From Candidatus Phyllobacterium onerii (lineage in GTDB: Bacteria; Pseudomonadota; Alphaproteobacteria; Rhizobiales; Rhizobiaceae), in the NCBI RefSeq assembly GCF_028331445.1, contig NZ_JAQMHX010000002.1, forward strand, positions 431,610-495,609: a stretch of DNA of 64,000 nucleotides, written 5' to 3'. The notes below the pieces were generated by a model that was not told the DNA's origin, searched no databases, and saw only the letters and a program-made list of their open reading frames with translations. Positions 51,856-60,445 of this stretch are shown one piece after another (the first letter of the stretch is position 1; every line of letters begins with the position of its first letter). A program made the translations under genes and the position numbers.

Positions 51856-52176
51856 TTATTTGGCGGCTTCGACAATGTTGCCTTGGAAATCGAGTTTTAC
51901 CTCGACCGACTTGCCGTCTTTCATCGCGGTGCCCGTCCAGACGCCATCTTCACCCTTGGTCAAAGGACCGACGTCGGCGTAACCCTTGGCTTCGATGCGT
52001 TCCTTGGCCTGGCCCTCGGTGAAACTGTTGGACCCTGCAACCGGGGCTGCCGGATTTTTGGTATCTGGAGTCGCGACTGCAGGCGTTTGGGTATCAGTTG
52101 CAGGTTTTGTTGCCTCTTGGGCGTGGGCCGCGGAGAGGATAGAGAGAGCGCCGAGCGCGAGTGCTATACGTTTCAT
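51856..52176 (-). CDS. PepSY-domain periplasmic protein (106 aa)
   Basis: Signal peptide 'MKRIALALGALSILSAAHAQ', a Pro/Ala-rich linker, and a PepSY fold: 'NSFTEGQAKERIEAKGYADV' then 'LTKGEDGVWTGTAMKDGKSV' and 'VKLDFQGNIVEAA'. PepSY domains act as inhibitors or chaperone-like units near the envelope. GGAGGCACC precedes ATG 52176. It is first in the stress-sigma operon with GSP17M. Confidence 0.85.
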   Translation of the reverse strand: MKRIALALGALSILSAAHAQEATKPATDTQTPAVATPDTKNPAAPVAGSNSFTEGQAKERIEAKGYADVGPLTKGEDGVWTGTAMKDGKSVEVKLDFQGNIVEAAK

Positions 52177-52217
52177 GGTGCCTCCTTATGTGATCGATGA
52201 TCGATCAGTGGACTGAC

Positions 52218-52242
52218 AACCCGCCGTTGCTCCCAATGTTCC
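52218..52242 (-). promoter_or_regulatory. EcfG-type promoter of the PepSY - GSP17M operon
   Basis: Minus strand GGAAC (52242-52238), 17 bases, GTT (52220-52218), 42 bases before ATG 52176. Confidence 0.7.
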
Positions 52243-52442
52243 CGTATTATGCGCAATGCGCCCGAAGTTTATTTTTACTCGTGCATGGAACCAGACGGCG
52301 GTGAGCAGATCTCGCCCAACTGCGATGGGCTAAATCTTCTCCCCCGCTTTCGAAACCGATATGCAATCGGAACTATCCACACATTTCCTCGTTTCAAAAC
52401 TATTCTTCTCAATTCGAAGCCCTCTCCCGGAACAGCGGTCCA

Positions 52443-53537
52443 ATGCGCCTCTTCACCTGCGACAACTGCAAGAACGTTGTCTTTTTCGATAATCGCCAAT
52501 GCATCCAATGCAAATCCAGGCTGGCCTATGAACCTGTTACTATGACAATGCGCGCGATCAGTTCCGAGGCTGCAGGTTCGTGGCGATTTGTGAGGGGCGA
52601 AGGATTGGATGCATGCATGTGCGCAAACGCATCTTTTGACGTTTGCAATTGGCTAGTCGATCCCTCGAAGAACCGCGGTTTCTGCCTGTCCTGCCGTCAT
52701 AATCGTCTTGTGCCATCCGTTAAAACATCAGAGGGCCTAAACCATTGGCGCAAAATTAGTCGGGCGCAGCAGCACCTCTTCTATTCCATTTTGCGCTGGA
52801 ACCTTCCGCATCCCGATCGCACCGAGGATCCAACGGGCGGACTGGTGTTCGATTTTCTCGAAGATCAACATCTTCCCAGTGGAGTGATTGTACCCGCAAT
52901 GAGTGGCCACGACGAAGGTCTCATCACCATTCGTGCCGCCGAGGCCGATGACGCGACGCGCGAAGAGGCGAGGCAATCGGTCCATGAACTGTACCGGACG
53001 CTGCTTGGTCACCTTCGTCACGAAGGCGGTCATTTCATATGGAACAAACTTGTTCGCGACGGCAATGACCTGGAGAACTACCGCTCAGTGTTTGGCGATG
53101 AGCGGGGAGATTATGAACAGGCTCTCCAGCACTATTATGCCAATGGTCCCCTCCTGGGATGGCAGGAAACCTTCGTCTCGGCTTACGCAAGCTCCCATCC
53201 GTGGGAGGACTTTGCCGAGTGCTTTGCCCACTATATCCATATTGTTGACAGCCTTGAGACTGCACGTGAATTTGGCGTCGCAGCAAAACCGCCAGAGCAT
53301 CTGGCAATGGCAGCATCAATCGATTTCGATCCTTATCAAGCGGATAGCGCCGAACAGCTTGTGAGCACCTGGGTCCCACTTAGTATCGCAATCAATTCTA
53401 TACAGCGCAGCATGGGTCAATCCGATTCGTATCCATTCGTCTTGTCCTCGCCCGTTATCGTGAAACTCGAATACCTGCATCGTCTTGTTCAGAAGTTCGG
53501 GAAGCAACAAGTCATTCGCGGAGCATATGATTGCTGA
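52443..53537 (+). CDS. putative zinc-binding metallopeptidase (Peptidase_Mx type)
   Basis: 364 residues. A N-terminal zinc ribbon ('FTCDNCKNVVFFDNRQCIQC' and 'NRGFCLSCRHNR'), then the peptidase part with 'LGHLRHEGGHFIWNKLV' (HExxH variant HEGGH) and 'WEDFAECFAHYIHIVDSLET' (third ligand region with Glu/His). It matches the Mx family of large bacterial zinc peptidases. ATG 52443 begins at the ribbon. It overlaps the next small ORF. Role unknown, likely processing of damaged proteins. Confidence 0.85.
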   Translation: MRLFTCDNCKNVVFFDNRQCIQCKSRLAYEPVTMTMRAISSEAAGSWRFVRGEGLDACMCANASFDVCNWLVDPSKNRGFCLSCRHNRLVPSVKTSEGLNHWRKISRAQQHLFYSILRWNLPHPDRTEDPTGGLVFDFLEDQHLPSGVIVPAMSGHDEGLITIRAAEADDATREEARQSVHELYRTLLGHLRHEGGHFIWNKLVRDGNDLENYRSVFGDERGDYEQALQHYYANGPLLGWQETFVSAYASSHPWEDFAECFAHYIHIVDSLETAREFGVAAKPPEHLAMAASIDFDPYQADSAEQLVSTWVPLSIAINSIQRSMGQSDSYPFVLSSPVIVKLEYLHRLVQKFGKQQVIRGAYDC

Positions 53538-53790
53538 TCGTACCAAAGCAGGCGAAGCGATGATGCCTGCAGCCAAGGCGGACAAGGTCAAGCTTCCTGC
53601 CGACCTCGGCAAAGATCATCAAGCAAAGCTAAATGCGCCGAAAGCTGCCGGGAAGTCAGCTTTTGACAGATTGAACGTGGCCGATGAATTAGCAGCGCGT
53701 GAATCGGCGGTGCCATCGTTTTCCGGCTATACGACTAATGGCGAAAAAGGGGAACTGAAGCTCTCGCGGCCAAGACGCTCCCGACACTGA
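53527..53790 (+). CDS. small hypothetical protein (87 aa)
   Basis: ATG 53527 overlaps the peptidase stop by 11 bases. 'MIADRTKAGEAMMPAAKADK' then 'VKLPADLGKDHQAKLNAPKA' and a Ser/Thr/Arg-rich tail. Highly charged with no membrane part. The overlap argues for coupled translation; no family recognised. Confidence 0.4.
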   Translation: MIADRTKAGEAMMPAAKADKVKLPADLGKDHQAKLNAPKAAGKSAFDRLNVADELAARESAVPSFSGYTTNGEKGELKLSRPRRSRH

Positions 53791-53861
53791 AGGAACATTT
53801 TGGCGGAAGCCTATAACATACTGAAGCTTGGCATTGACATGAGAATCTGTGGAGTCGACCC

Positions 53862-54725
53862 GTGTTCGAAGGTTTCGATCTAGAGCTAATTTCCCTGCGG
53901 GACGCGACGCTGCGCGTCCGGCATGGCGGAACGGGACCTCCCCTGCTGCTTTTGCATGGCCATCCTCGTACGCATACAACCTGGCACAAAGTTGCGCCGC
54001 GCTTGGCACAGTCTTTCTTTGTGGTTTGTCCTGATCTGCGGGGTTTTGGTCAATCGTCGAAACCTGTCGACACAGTCGATCACGCCGGGTCCTCCAAACG
54101 AGCAAAGGCCAAAGATTGCGTTGAATTAATGCATACGCTCGGACATGAACAGTTCTCCATAGTGGGACATGATCGAGGGAGCTACACGGCTTTTCGGACT
54201 GCCATGGACTACCCTGACACAGTGAAGTCGCTCAGTATCCTTGATGGCGTTCCAATCTTGGACGCTCTGGAGCGATGCGACGAGAAATTTGCCAAGGCGT
54301 GGTGGCACTGGTTTTTCTTCGCCCAACAAGACAAACCGGAGCGCGCTATCCTGGCCGATCCACTTACTTGGTATGGCGGATCCCCGGACAAGATGGGCAA
54401 TGGCAACTTCCAAGATTTTTGTGCAGCAATTCATGATCCGCAAACCGTGCATGGCATGGTCGAGGATTATCGCGCTGGCCTGAAGATCGACCGTGCGCAC
54501 GACCTGGAGGACCGCGATGCTGGGCGCAAGATCACGTGCCCTACACAGGTCCTGTGGTCGCAACATGACGATTTGGAATTTCTCTACGGCGACGTTCTGG
54601 ATGTGTGGCGTCCATGGACGACCGACTTATGCGGGCATGGCCTTCCGTGCGGACATCACATGGCGGAAGAAATCCCCGAACTGCTGACGAAGGAATTGGC
54701 TGCGTTCCATGAGCGACATCAGTAA
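53862..54725 (+). CDS. haloacetate-dehalogenase-like alpha/beta hydrolase
   Basis: 287 residues. 'LLLLHGHPRTHTTWHKVAPR' (oxyanion loop), 'FSIVGHDRGSYTAFRTAMDY' with nucleophile Asp in GHDRGS, 'KITCPTQVLWSQHDDLEFLY', and final His in 'GLPCGHHMAEE'. Asp as nucleophile is diagnostic for haloacetate dehalogenase/epoxide hydrolase types rather than Ser hydrolases. It hydrolyses halogen-carbon or epoxide bonds of small acids in the cytoplasm; substrate unproven. GTG 53862 is the family-type start. No operon partner. Confidence 0.88.
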   Translation: MFEGFDLELISLRDATLRVRHGGTGPPLLLLHGHPRTHTTWHKVAPRLAQSFFVVCPDLRGFGQSSKPVDTVDHAGSSKRAKAKDCVELMHTLGHEQFSIVGHDRGSYTAFRTAMDYPDTVKSLSILDGVPILDALERCDEKFAKAWWHWFFFAQQDKPERAILADPLTWYGGSPDKMGNGNFQDFCAAIHDPQTVHGMVEDYRAGLKIDRAHDLEDRDAGRKITCPTQVLWSQHDDLEFLYGDVLDVWRPWTTDLCGHGLPCGHHMAEEIPELLTKELAAFHERHQ

Positions 54726-54917
54726 CTTAAAAAGAGTCTTGAATGTCATTATTAAGCTCCGTGACTGACCTCTGAACGCAATCCAGGGAAGTCCATTTTA
54801 CCTGCGAAAATGATCCAGGTCGCAAAGGTGTGCCCGTCTCAGGCGAACGAGCGTGGGTATCGCAAATTGCACCTTGAATGATTGTTGTGGCGTTACACGT
54901 CGCCGAACCGTGGGCCA

Positions 54918-55505
54918 CTAATGCCGTCGATGTGAGGCGTGGTGCCACCCCGAGTGTTGCGGCGCTTCTAGAATTTCCTCACGGGACTTCTCACCCAACA
55001 TTTCCAAGAGATGGGTCTTAGCCCGGTTTATTCTGCTTTTGATAGTTCCAATGGGGCAATCGCAAATTTCCGCGGCTTCGTCGTAGCTAGCACCCATGAC
55101 ACAAACCAGCATGACTGCTTGCCGGAAATCCGGATCGAGTTGATGCAATGCTGTCTCAAGTTCATGACCCCGCATAGTCCACTCCTGGGATGGGGGCCGG
55201 GAGGGTCCGTTTTCAGCGATATCCTTTTCCCCGCCTGTGACCTCCCTCCGTTGGTGCTTTATCGCTGTATTGAACGTATTTCTCATGATGGTGAACAACC
55301 ATGACTTCATGCTCGTGCCCGGAGTAAACTGGTGCAATGATCCGAGCGCGCGTTTGAGTGTTTCTTGGACAAGATCGTCTGCGTCATCGGGTTGCCGATA
55401 GAATGACCTCGCAAATGCCCTTAACGCTGGCACAAGAGTAACGAGTTCCGCTCTGCAGTTAATTTCTAACTGGTAATCTTGATAAACGGGATCGATTGTA
55501 ACCAT
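54918..55505 (-). CDS. ECF sigma factor, EcfG-like group
   Basis: 195 residues. Sigma-2 region: 'LRAFARSFYRQPDDADDLVQ' with 'ETLKRALGSLHQFTPGTSMK' then 'SWLFTIMRNTFNTAIKHQRR'. Sigma-4 region: 'LHQLDPDFRQAVMLVCVMGA' and 'SYDEAAEICDCPIGTIKSRI' then 'NRAKTHLLEML'. It fits the EcfG/RpoE2 class that reads GGAAC..GTT promoters in Rhizobiales, but the NepR/PhyR partners are not in the window. A hairpin (55509-55533) abuts the start. A clean EcfG promoter is not found before it. Confidence 0.9.
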   Translation of the reverse strand: MVTIDPVYQDYQLEINCRAELVTLVPALRAFARSFYRQPDDADDLVQETLKRALGSLHQFTPGTSMKSWLFTIMRNTFNTAIKHQRREVTGGEKDIAENGPSRPPSQEWTMRGHELETALHQLDPDFRQAVMLVCVMGASYDEAAEICDCPIGTIKSRINRAKTHLLEMLGEKSREEILEAPQHSGWHHASHRRH

Positions 55506-55508
55506 ATC

Positions 55509-55533
55509 TTGTCCTCTCTGGATAAGAGGACAA
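55509..55533. repeat. hairpin repeat, copy 2
   Basis: TTGTCCTCT, 7-base loop, AGAGGACAA, then ATGCGTC, as at 49589. It overlaps the sigma-factor leader, so it may act on its mRNA. Confidence 0.6.
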
Positions 55534-55771
55534 TGCGTCGAAGAGATAACTCGTTCCTCCGTCGCCTGAACTGTACGCTACCGAACATTTCAGCTTTTTT
55601 GAGTCGTTGAAACCAAAGTGATGACTAACGCGGCTGTGCTCAGAAGAGCATGGTCGGCTCGCATGATGCAATGGAGAGCAAGTGTTTTAAGCTGCATGCT
55701 TTGTCACCTTTGAACGCTCCGGGTCCGCGCAAAGTGGCCGATCTACAGGCCACTTTGCTTGAATAATGAGG

Positions 55772-55909
55772 TCAGCGACTCTTGCTGCCCTCGCTGCTTT
55801 TCGACTGCTTGTCGGATGAGTTGCTCGATGAGCCGCTCTTATCCTGCTTGTCGGTTGAGCTTTTTGAACCACCCTTGGTGCTCGATTTGCGATCCTGGCT
55901 ATTTGGCAT
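55772..55909 (-). CDS. Ser/Lys-rich hydrophilic small protein (45 aa)
   Basis: 'MPNSQDRKSSTKGGSKSSTD' then 'KQDKSGSSSNSSDKQSKSSE' and GSKSR. Extremely hydrophilic, likely disordered; this type protects proteins during drying. GGAGGAAAG precedes ATG 55909. An EcfG promoter (GGAAC-N17-GTT) lies 43 bases upstream, so induction in the general stress response is expected. Confidence 0.6.
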   Translation of the reverse strand: MPNSQDRKSSTKGGSKSSTDKQDKSGSSSNSSDKQSKSSEGSKSR

Positions 55910-55951
55910 TTCTTTCCTCCATTTTGACTGGAAAAGTTCCAGTATCCAATC

Positions 55952-55976
55952 AACCCAGCATGAGGAAAACTGTTCC
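55952..55976 (-). promoter_or_regulatory. EcfG-type promoter of the Ser/Lys-rich gene
   Basis: Minus strand GGAAC (55976-55972), 17 bases, GTT (55954-55952). Confidence 0.7.
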
Positions 55977-56045
55977 GGCTAGCTGACCTTTGGTGCGTTA
56001 TCGCACCAAATCCCGTTTAGGACACGACATCGCCTTGAATCTGCA

Positions 56046-56300
56046 TCAGTCGCCATGTCGCGCCTGCGGATCCGCCGTTAGTAGATCCGCAAAAAATATC
56101 GTTCCGATCAGCTCACCTGGCTCATTATAGACGCGAACGACCCAGCTGGTTGGGTCGAGTCCTTCGAGAACGCCATCAACAATAGTTTCCTGGGCAGCTT
56201 GTTTTGCCTCCGCCAGCGCGTGTTCGTAATCCGGAAGCTCGATCCCTTTTACGTCCTCAAGAACGACGTCCTCGTGAAAAACAAAACGAAACAGTGGCAT
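56046..56300 (-). CDS. DUF6894 family protein (84 aa)
   Basis: 'MPLFRFVFHEDVVLEDVKGI' then 'ELPDYEHALAEAKQAAQETI' and 'DPTSWVVRVYNEPGELIGTI' with F. It is the full DUF6894 layout (M..Y.F......D..G.EL.....A..EA). GGGGGATTCCC precedes ATG 56300. The family is common in rhizobia and unknown. It lies 60 bases past the DUF892 stop on the same strand, so the two share a transcript. Confidence 0.8.
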   Translation of the reverse strand: MPLFRFVFHEDVVLEDVKGIELPDYEHALAEAKQAAQETIVDGVLEGLDPTSWVVRVYNEPGELIGTIFFADLLTADPQARHGD

Positions 56301-56359
56301 GGGAATCCCCCCGCTCTGATGAGGAAACGTGCTCATTCCAGAGTGAGCACGGCTGAACA

Positions 56360-56857
56360 TCAAGCTGCTTTTTGGGCTTTGCTGTTAACGCCGCTTTCGG
56401 CGAGCTTGGTCAGCGCGGCATCGGTGGCGATTTCTTCCTCGAGGGTTTGCACCAGAAGTGCCGTCGCGTCCTTCATGCCCAATTCGTCCGCCCAACGAGC
56501 CAATGTACCGTACCGGGCCATTTCGTAGTGCTCGACTGCCTGAGCTGACGAAACCAATCCTGCATCAAGAGCCGGCTGGCCTTTGAAATCTTCCAGGACT
56601 TCTTCATCTTCAGCGATGATGCCTTCAATCGCATCACAGGTTTTGCCTTGCGCACGCTTTCCGAATATCTCGAAAACCTGCTGCAGGCGCTCGACGTGGA
56701 CTTCCGTTTCATCACGGTGCTTGTCGAAAGCCGCCTTCAACTCCGGCGATTCTGCGCCCCTGGCCATCTTTGGTAGCGCTTTGAGGATTTTCCGTTCGGC
56801 GTAATAGACATCCTTCAGGGTCTCATGAAATAAATTGTCCAATGTTTTTGTTACCAT
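56360..56857 (-). CDS. DUF892 (YciE/YciF) ferritin-like stress protein, intact
   Basis: 165 residues. 'MVTKTLDNLFHETLKDVYYA' then 'ERKILKALPKMARGAESPEL' and 'KAAFDKHRDETEVHVERLQQ' and 'SAQAVEHYEMARYGTLARWA' with 'LLVQTLEEEIATDAALTKLA'. The Glu/His pairs at the ends of the four helices fit a di-iron site. Such proteins protect in stationary and osmotic stress. GGAGGACAAAAGC precedes ATG 56857. An EcfG promoter lies 50 bases upstream. A broken copy is at 47682. Confidence 0.93.
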   Translation of the reverse strand: MVTKTLDNLFHETLKDVYYAERKILKALPKMARGAESPELKAAFDKHRDETEVHVERLQQVFEIFGKRAQGKTCDAIEGIIAEDEEVLEDFKGQPALDAGLVSSAQAVEHYEMARYGTLARWADELGMKDATALLVQTLEEEIATDAALTKLAESGVNSKAQKAA

Positions 56858-56907
56858 GCTTTTGTCCTCCGGTTGTTATCGCTGCCCAATGTGGCGGGTC
56901 AGCAAGG

Positions 56908-56932
56908 AACCACGCCAGACGACGATTGTTCC
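56908..56932 (-). promoter_or_regulatory. EcfG-type promoter of the DUF892 gene
   Basis: Minus strand GGAAC (56932-56928), 17 bases, GTT (56910-56908). Confidence 0.7.
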
Positions 56933-57149
56933 GCTTGGCGATAACAAATTGGTGGGAATTTTGGTGACGGCGGAGAAATCCATGAGGGTGAAGGTGGCAA
57001 ATACCAATCCTGCGAATTTCTCGACCAAGCGGAATTTTAAACATCAAGCCCTTTCCGCCGACAACTGCAAACGCTCAGCGCGCCAACCTCATCGGTTTGT
57101 GTGATGCACTGGTCTGACCCCGGGAGCCGCTCGGCCTTGCAACGCTTAA

Positions 57150-57869
57150 CTACCGCAATGACCAGCCAGTCAGACGAACGGATTCTTCCTCGGCCAGACC
57201 ATATGCCCCGTCCGCAAGCACCATTAGGCCTTCGCGGTCCAAAACTATGATCTCCGATCTCCTGGAACGGATGAGCCCCTTTCCCTCCAGGATGTGTAGA
57301 GCGACCGTAACGCCCGATCGTCGCACGCCTAACATGCGGGCAAGATGTTCATGTGTAAAGCTCAGGCTATCGCCGTCCACCCTGTCATGCGCGAGCAAAA
57401 CCCATCGGGCCAGCCGATCCTCCAGTTTCGAATGCCCGTTGGCAATCGCCGTGGACCCCACCTGAATGGAAAGCGCACGCGCAAATCTTGTAAGCAATAT
57501 TCTTATGGATTCCTTGGCGCGAACTGCATCCAATAAATCGGATGCGTCGATTCGAAAAGCGCTTCCATTCATTTGAACGACAGTGCGATATGCGCTGCGG
57601 TCGTCATATTGGAGAAGCGCAGAGCCGGACATCCCATCTCTACCGAATAGACCGACTTCCAGATCTCGACTGCGTGGCAAGCTCGCCATCATCGAGGCGA
57701 TACCGCTTTCAAGAAAATAGACGCATTCAAGCTTTTGTAAGGGGGTCTCGATCTCCTGTCCGAGCTTCAACGGAACGATCCGCATTTTAGGCAACAGTAA
57801 AGCTTTGTCCCCCTCGGACAACCTCGATAACAAATGATTGCGTATCGGGGGTAGTTGATCGCTTGCCAT
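57150..57869 (-). CDS. Crp/Fnr-family transcriptional regulator
   Basis: 239 residues. Cyclic-nucleotide-binding-like domain at 10-135 ('RLSEGDKALLLPKMRIVPLK', 'CVYFLESGIASMMASL', 'LEVGLFGRDGMSG'), then a winged HTH at 165-225: 'SFTHEHLARMLGVRRSGVTV' and 'ALHILEGKGLIRSRRSE'. It lacks the Fnr cysteines. It starts 43 bases after the sensor kinase's stop, same strand, so kinase and regulator are one unit. ATG 57869 with AAGGAAAG is used instead of an ATG 42 bases upstream. Confidence 0.88.
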   Translation of the reverse strand: MASDQLPPIRNHLLSRLSEGDKALLLPKMRIVPLKLGQEIETPLQKLECVYFLESGIASMMASLPRSRDLEVGLFGRDGMSGSALLQYDDRSAYRTVVQMNGSAFRIDASDLLDAVRAKESIRILLTRFARALSIQVGSTAIANGHSKLEDRLARWVLLAHDRVDGDSLSFTHEHLARMLGVRRSGVTVALHILEGKGLIRSRRSEIIVLDREGLMVLADGAYGLAEEESVRLTGWSLR

Positions 57870-57912
57870 AGTCTTTCCTTCCAAGAACGACTTACAGGTC
57901 GTGACCTGCAAG

Positions 57913-59814
57913 TTATGAACTTTGGAGCATGACTTCGGAGACTTTTTGCGAGAGCTCGCTCTGCATAAACGGCTTTGACAGGAGCGATATGTCCTTGCCA
58001 GCGCCGTCAGGCAATTCTGAATAGCCGGTAGCCAGGATCACGGGCATATCCGGCCACCCTAACTGGATTTCCCGGATGAGCTGGGTTCCCGTCATGTTCG
58101 GCATTGCCTGGTCGGTCAAAACAAGATCAATACTGCTGTGGGACCGTAGAAGTTCGAGTGCCCGTCTACCGGAACCAGCTTCGATCACCGTATGACCGAG
58201 TTCTTCTAGCATGGCGACTGTGTTCATCAGCACCAAGGCATCATCGTCCACCGCCAAAATAGTCAAGGATTGCGGTGCACCAAGATCCTCCACCGTCGAA
58301 GAATCATCCTGAGCGGCCGTCGTCATTGGTTCTGGTATAACCGGCAACCAGAGCTCCGCTCTTGTTCCCTTGCCGATCTCACTCTGAAGAACGAGCTGAC
58401 CGTCTGACTGCTTCATTATGCCATGAACCATCGACAGACCTAGCCCCGTGCCCTTTCCAACACCTTTGGTTGTGAAAAAAGGCTCGACGGACCGTCCGAG
58501 GGTCTCGTCATCCATACCCTCACCTTCATCGTTCACAGAGAGACAGATGTAGTCGCCCGGCGAGAGCTCCGAGTGAGCATCCGTGATTTTTGCTCTGCGG
58601 GCCGCAATCGAGATGGTGCCGCCATTTGGCATTGCATCTCGCGCATTGACCGCAAGGTTGAGAAGCGCAAGTTCAAGCTGATTGGGGTCGGTCTGGACCT
58701 TGGCGAGTGACAACGGAAACAACGTCTCGACCACGACTGTCGAGCCGAGCGATCGCTCAAGGAGGTCGGCCATGCCCCGCACAAGAGCTGGGACGTCAAC
58801 GGGCTCAAGATGCAACTTTTGTCTTCTGGCGAAGGCCAGCATCCGTTTGGTAAGAGTGGCTCCGCGTTGCGCGCCCTGCATGGCGTTATCCAGCAATGCC
58901 AAGGTTTTGCGATCATCGGGTAATCTTTTGCGTACAAGTTCCAGGCTTCCAAGAATTGCCATCAGGAGATTGTTGAAATCATGGGCAACTCCTCCAGTCA
59001 GTTGCCCGATTGTTTCCATTTTCTGGGATTGGAACAGCGCTTCGCGGGCCCTTGCCAGTTCTTGTTGGTTATGGTTTCGGTCGGTTACATCTCGGGTAAC
59101 TTTGGCAAAGCCGACAAGCTCGCCAGTTTCGTTTTTGACGGCGTCGATAATTACGCTAGCCCAGAAGCGCGTGCCGTCCTTTCGAACCCGCCAGCCCTCA
59201 TTTTCAAATCGACCTTGTTCCACGGCCGTTTCTAAAGCCTTATTCGGCAGATCCAGATCCAAATCTTCCTGGGTATAGAATCGAGAGAAATGCTGCCCAA
59301 TGATCTCGGACGGAGGGTAGCCTTTGATGCGTTGAGCACCTGTGTTCCAGGTTATGACATTTCCCTGAAGATCGAGCATGTAGATGGCATAGTCAGTGAC
59401 GCCCTGGACGAGTATCTTGAACTGCTCCTCGCTCCATCTCAGCGCCTCGTCCGAAGCCTTGTGTTCCGTTAGATCTCGGGTAACGTTCGCGTATTCAACC
59501 ACCCCTCCGGACCCGCTGTAGATGGGGTCTATAATGACATGCGCCCAGAAACGGCTACCGTCCTTCTTGATCCGCCAGCCTTCACCTTCGAATCTGCCGT
59601 CACGGGTTGCGCGCTCCAGTGTAATCACAGGAAGACCAGAGACGTTGTCATCTTCCGTATAAAACCGCAAAAAATGCTCGCCGATGATTTCCTCTGCCCG
59701 ATAACCCATAATGCGTTGCGCGCCAGAGCTCCATCCCGTCACAATACCGCTGCCATCCAGCATGCAGATGCCGTAGTCGGTCACCGCATCCAGCGATCGC
59801 TCATTGCGTTGCAT
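57913..59814 (-). CDS. PAS-containing hybrid histidine kinase
   Basis: 633 residues. Two PAS domains (about 8-120 and 130-245: 'WSSGAQRIMGYRAEEIIGEH' and 'WNTGAQRIKGYPPSEIIGQH') each with a PAC part. HisKA at 260-330 with the phospho-His in 'LTGGVAHDFNNLLMAILGSL', HATPase with 'NLAVNARDAMPNGGTI' (N box) and 'GVGKGTGLGLSMVHGIMKQS' (G boxes), and a C-terminal receiver with 'ILAVDDDALVLMN' and 'DLVLTDQAMPNM' (phospho-Asp) and 'LSKPFM'. It senses a signal through PAS and self-phosphorylates. An EcfG promoter lies 44 bases upstream, unusual for a kinase. Confidence 0.92.
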   Translation of the reverse strand: MQRNERSLDAVTDYGICMLDGSGIVTGWSSGAQRIMGYRAEEIIGEHFLRFYTEDDNVSGLPVITLERATRDGRFEGEGWRIKKDGSRFWAHVIIDPIYSGSGGVVEYANVTRDLTEHKASDEALRWSEEQFKILVQGVTDYAIYMLDLQGNVITWNTGAQRIKGYPPSEIIGQHFSRFYTQEDLDLDLPNKALETAVEQGRFENEGWRVRKDGTRFWASVIIDAVKNETGELVGFAKVTRDVTDRNHNQQELARAREALFQSQKMETIGQLTGGVAHDFNNLLMAILGSLELVRKRLPDDRKTLALLDNAMQGAQRGATLTKRMLAFARRQKLHLEPVDVPALVRGMADLLERSLGSTVVVETLFPLSLAKVQTDPNQLELALLNLAVNARDAMPNGGTISIAARRAKITDAHSELSPGDYICLSVNDEGEGMDDETLGRSVEPFFTTKGVGKGTGLGLSMVHGIMKQSDGQLVLQSEIGKGTRAELWLPVIPEPMTTAAQDDSSTVEDLGAPQSLTILAVDDDALVLMNTVAMLEELGHTVIEAGSGRRALELLRSHSSIDLVLTDQAMPNMTGTQLIREIQLGWPDMPVILATGYSELPDGAGKDISLLSKPFMQSELSQKVSEVMLQSS

Positions 59815-59857
59815 TCATTTCCCTCTCGCCCCATCCGTAAACCGTTGATCACCGGAC

Positions 59858-59882
59858 AACGACAGTTCACCGGCAAGGTTCC
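59858..59882 (-). promoter_or_regulatory. EcfG-type promoter of the hybrid kinase
   Basis: Minus strand GGAAC (59882-59878), 17 bases, GTT (59860-59858). Confidence 0.7.
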
Positions 59883-60380
59883 GCCACGCTCAAATTTTGA
59901 TGAAAATCGCTTACCGCCAGGCTTGCGGCGGAACAAATTCAACGCTTCCGCTTTCAAAGCGATAGCGTGAAACGATCGTGTCGGTCCGCTCATCGCTGAC
60001 TGTCTTCACATTCAAGATTGGCACCTGCCTGCGGCGAGTCAATGTCGAGAAAGGTCTATGCCCTTTTTACAACCTTCGAACCATGTATCGTGCAAAACGT
60101 TCTCGCATTTCTCGCATATTGCATGAGATTTTCTCGCCAATGCCTTGCGAACACTGAGGTCAGATGTGAGCACCCGCGTGTCGGGATAGGCGTTTGGGTC
60201 TACCGCGCCCCTGTCGCGGAGTGGTCAATGCCTCCCAAACACAAGCCGAATGCACATCCAGATTTCAGTTCCGTCGGCGACCAATTCAGCCGCAACTTTT
60301 CTAACGCAACCACAAGTGCGGTGCGCACTCATGTACCGCAAAATATGTCCGCTAACGCACAGTCCGTCCGACACGAATCA
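59883..60380. other. stretch without a recognisable gene
   Basis: About 500 bases; a plus-strand frame runs through it but has no motif and poor composition. Confidence 0.4.
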
Positions 60381-60406
60381 GGAACATTTTGCTTTGGCTA
60401 TTGGTC
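60381..60406 (+). promoter_or_regulatory. near-match EcfG promoter of the KGG gene
   Basis: GGAAC - 18 bases - GTC (consensus GTT), 39 bases before ATG 60446. Confidence 0.4.
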
Positions 60407-60445
60407 GGGGAATAACGGGGAATTTAGTAGTAACAGGAGGAAAGT

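Noticed and set aside
54727..54948. 73-codon minus-strand ORF after the ECF sigma factor as a possible anti-sigma (NepR)
   Set aside because: It has no NepR-like helix pattern and no binding site.
56835..57104. 89-codon plus-strand ORF opposite the DUF892 start
   Set aside because: It lies across the DUF892 promoter and leader and has no motif.
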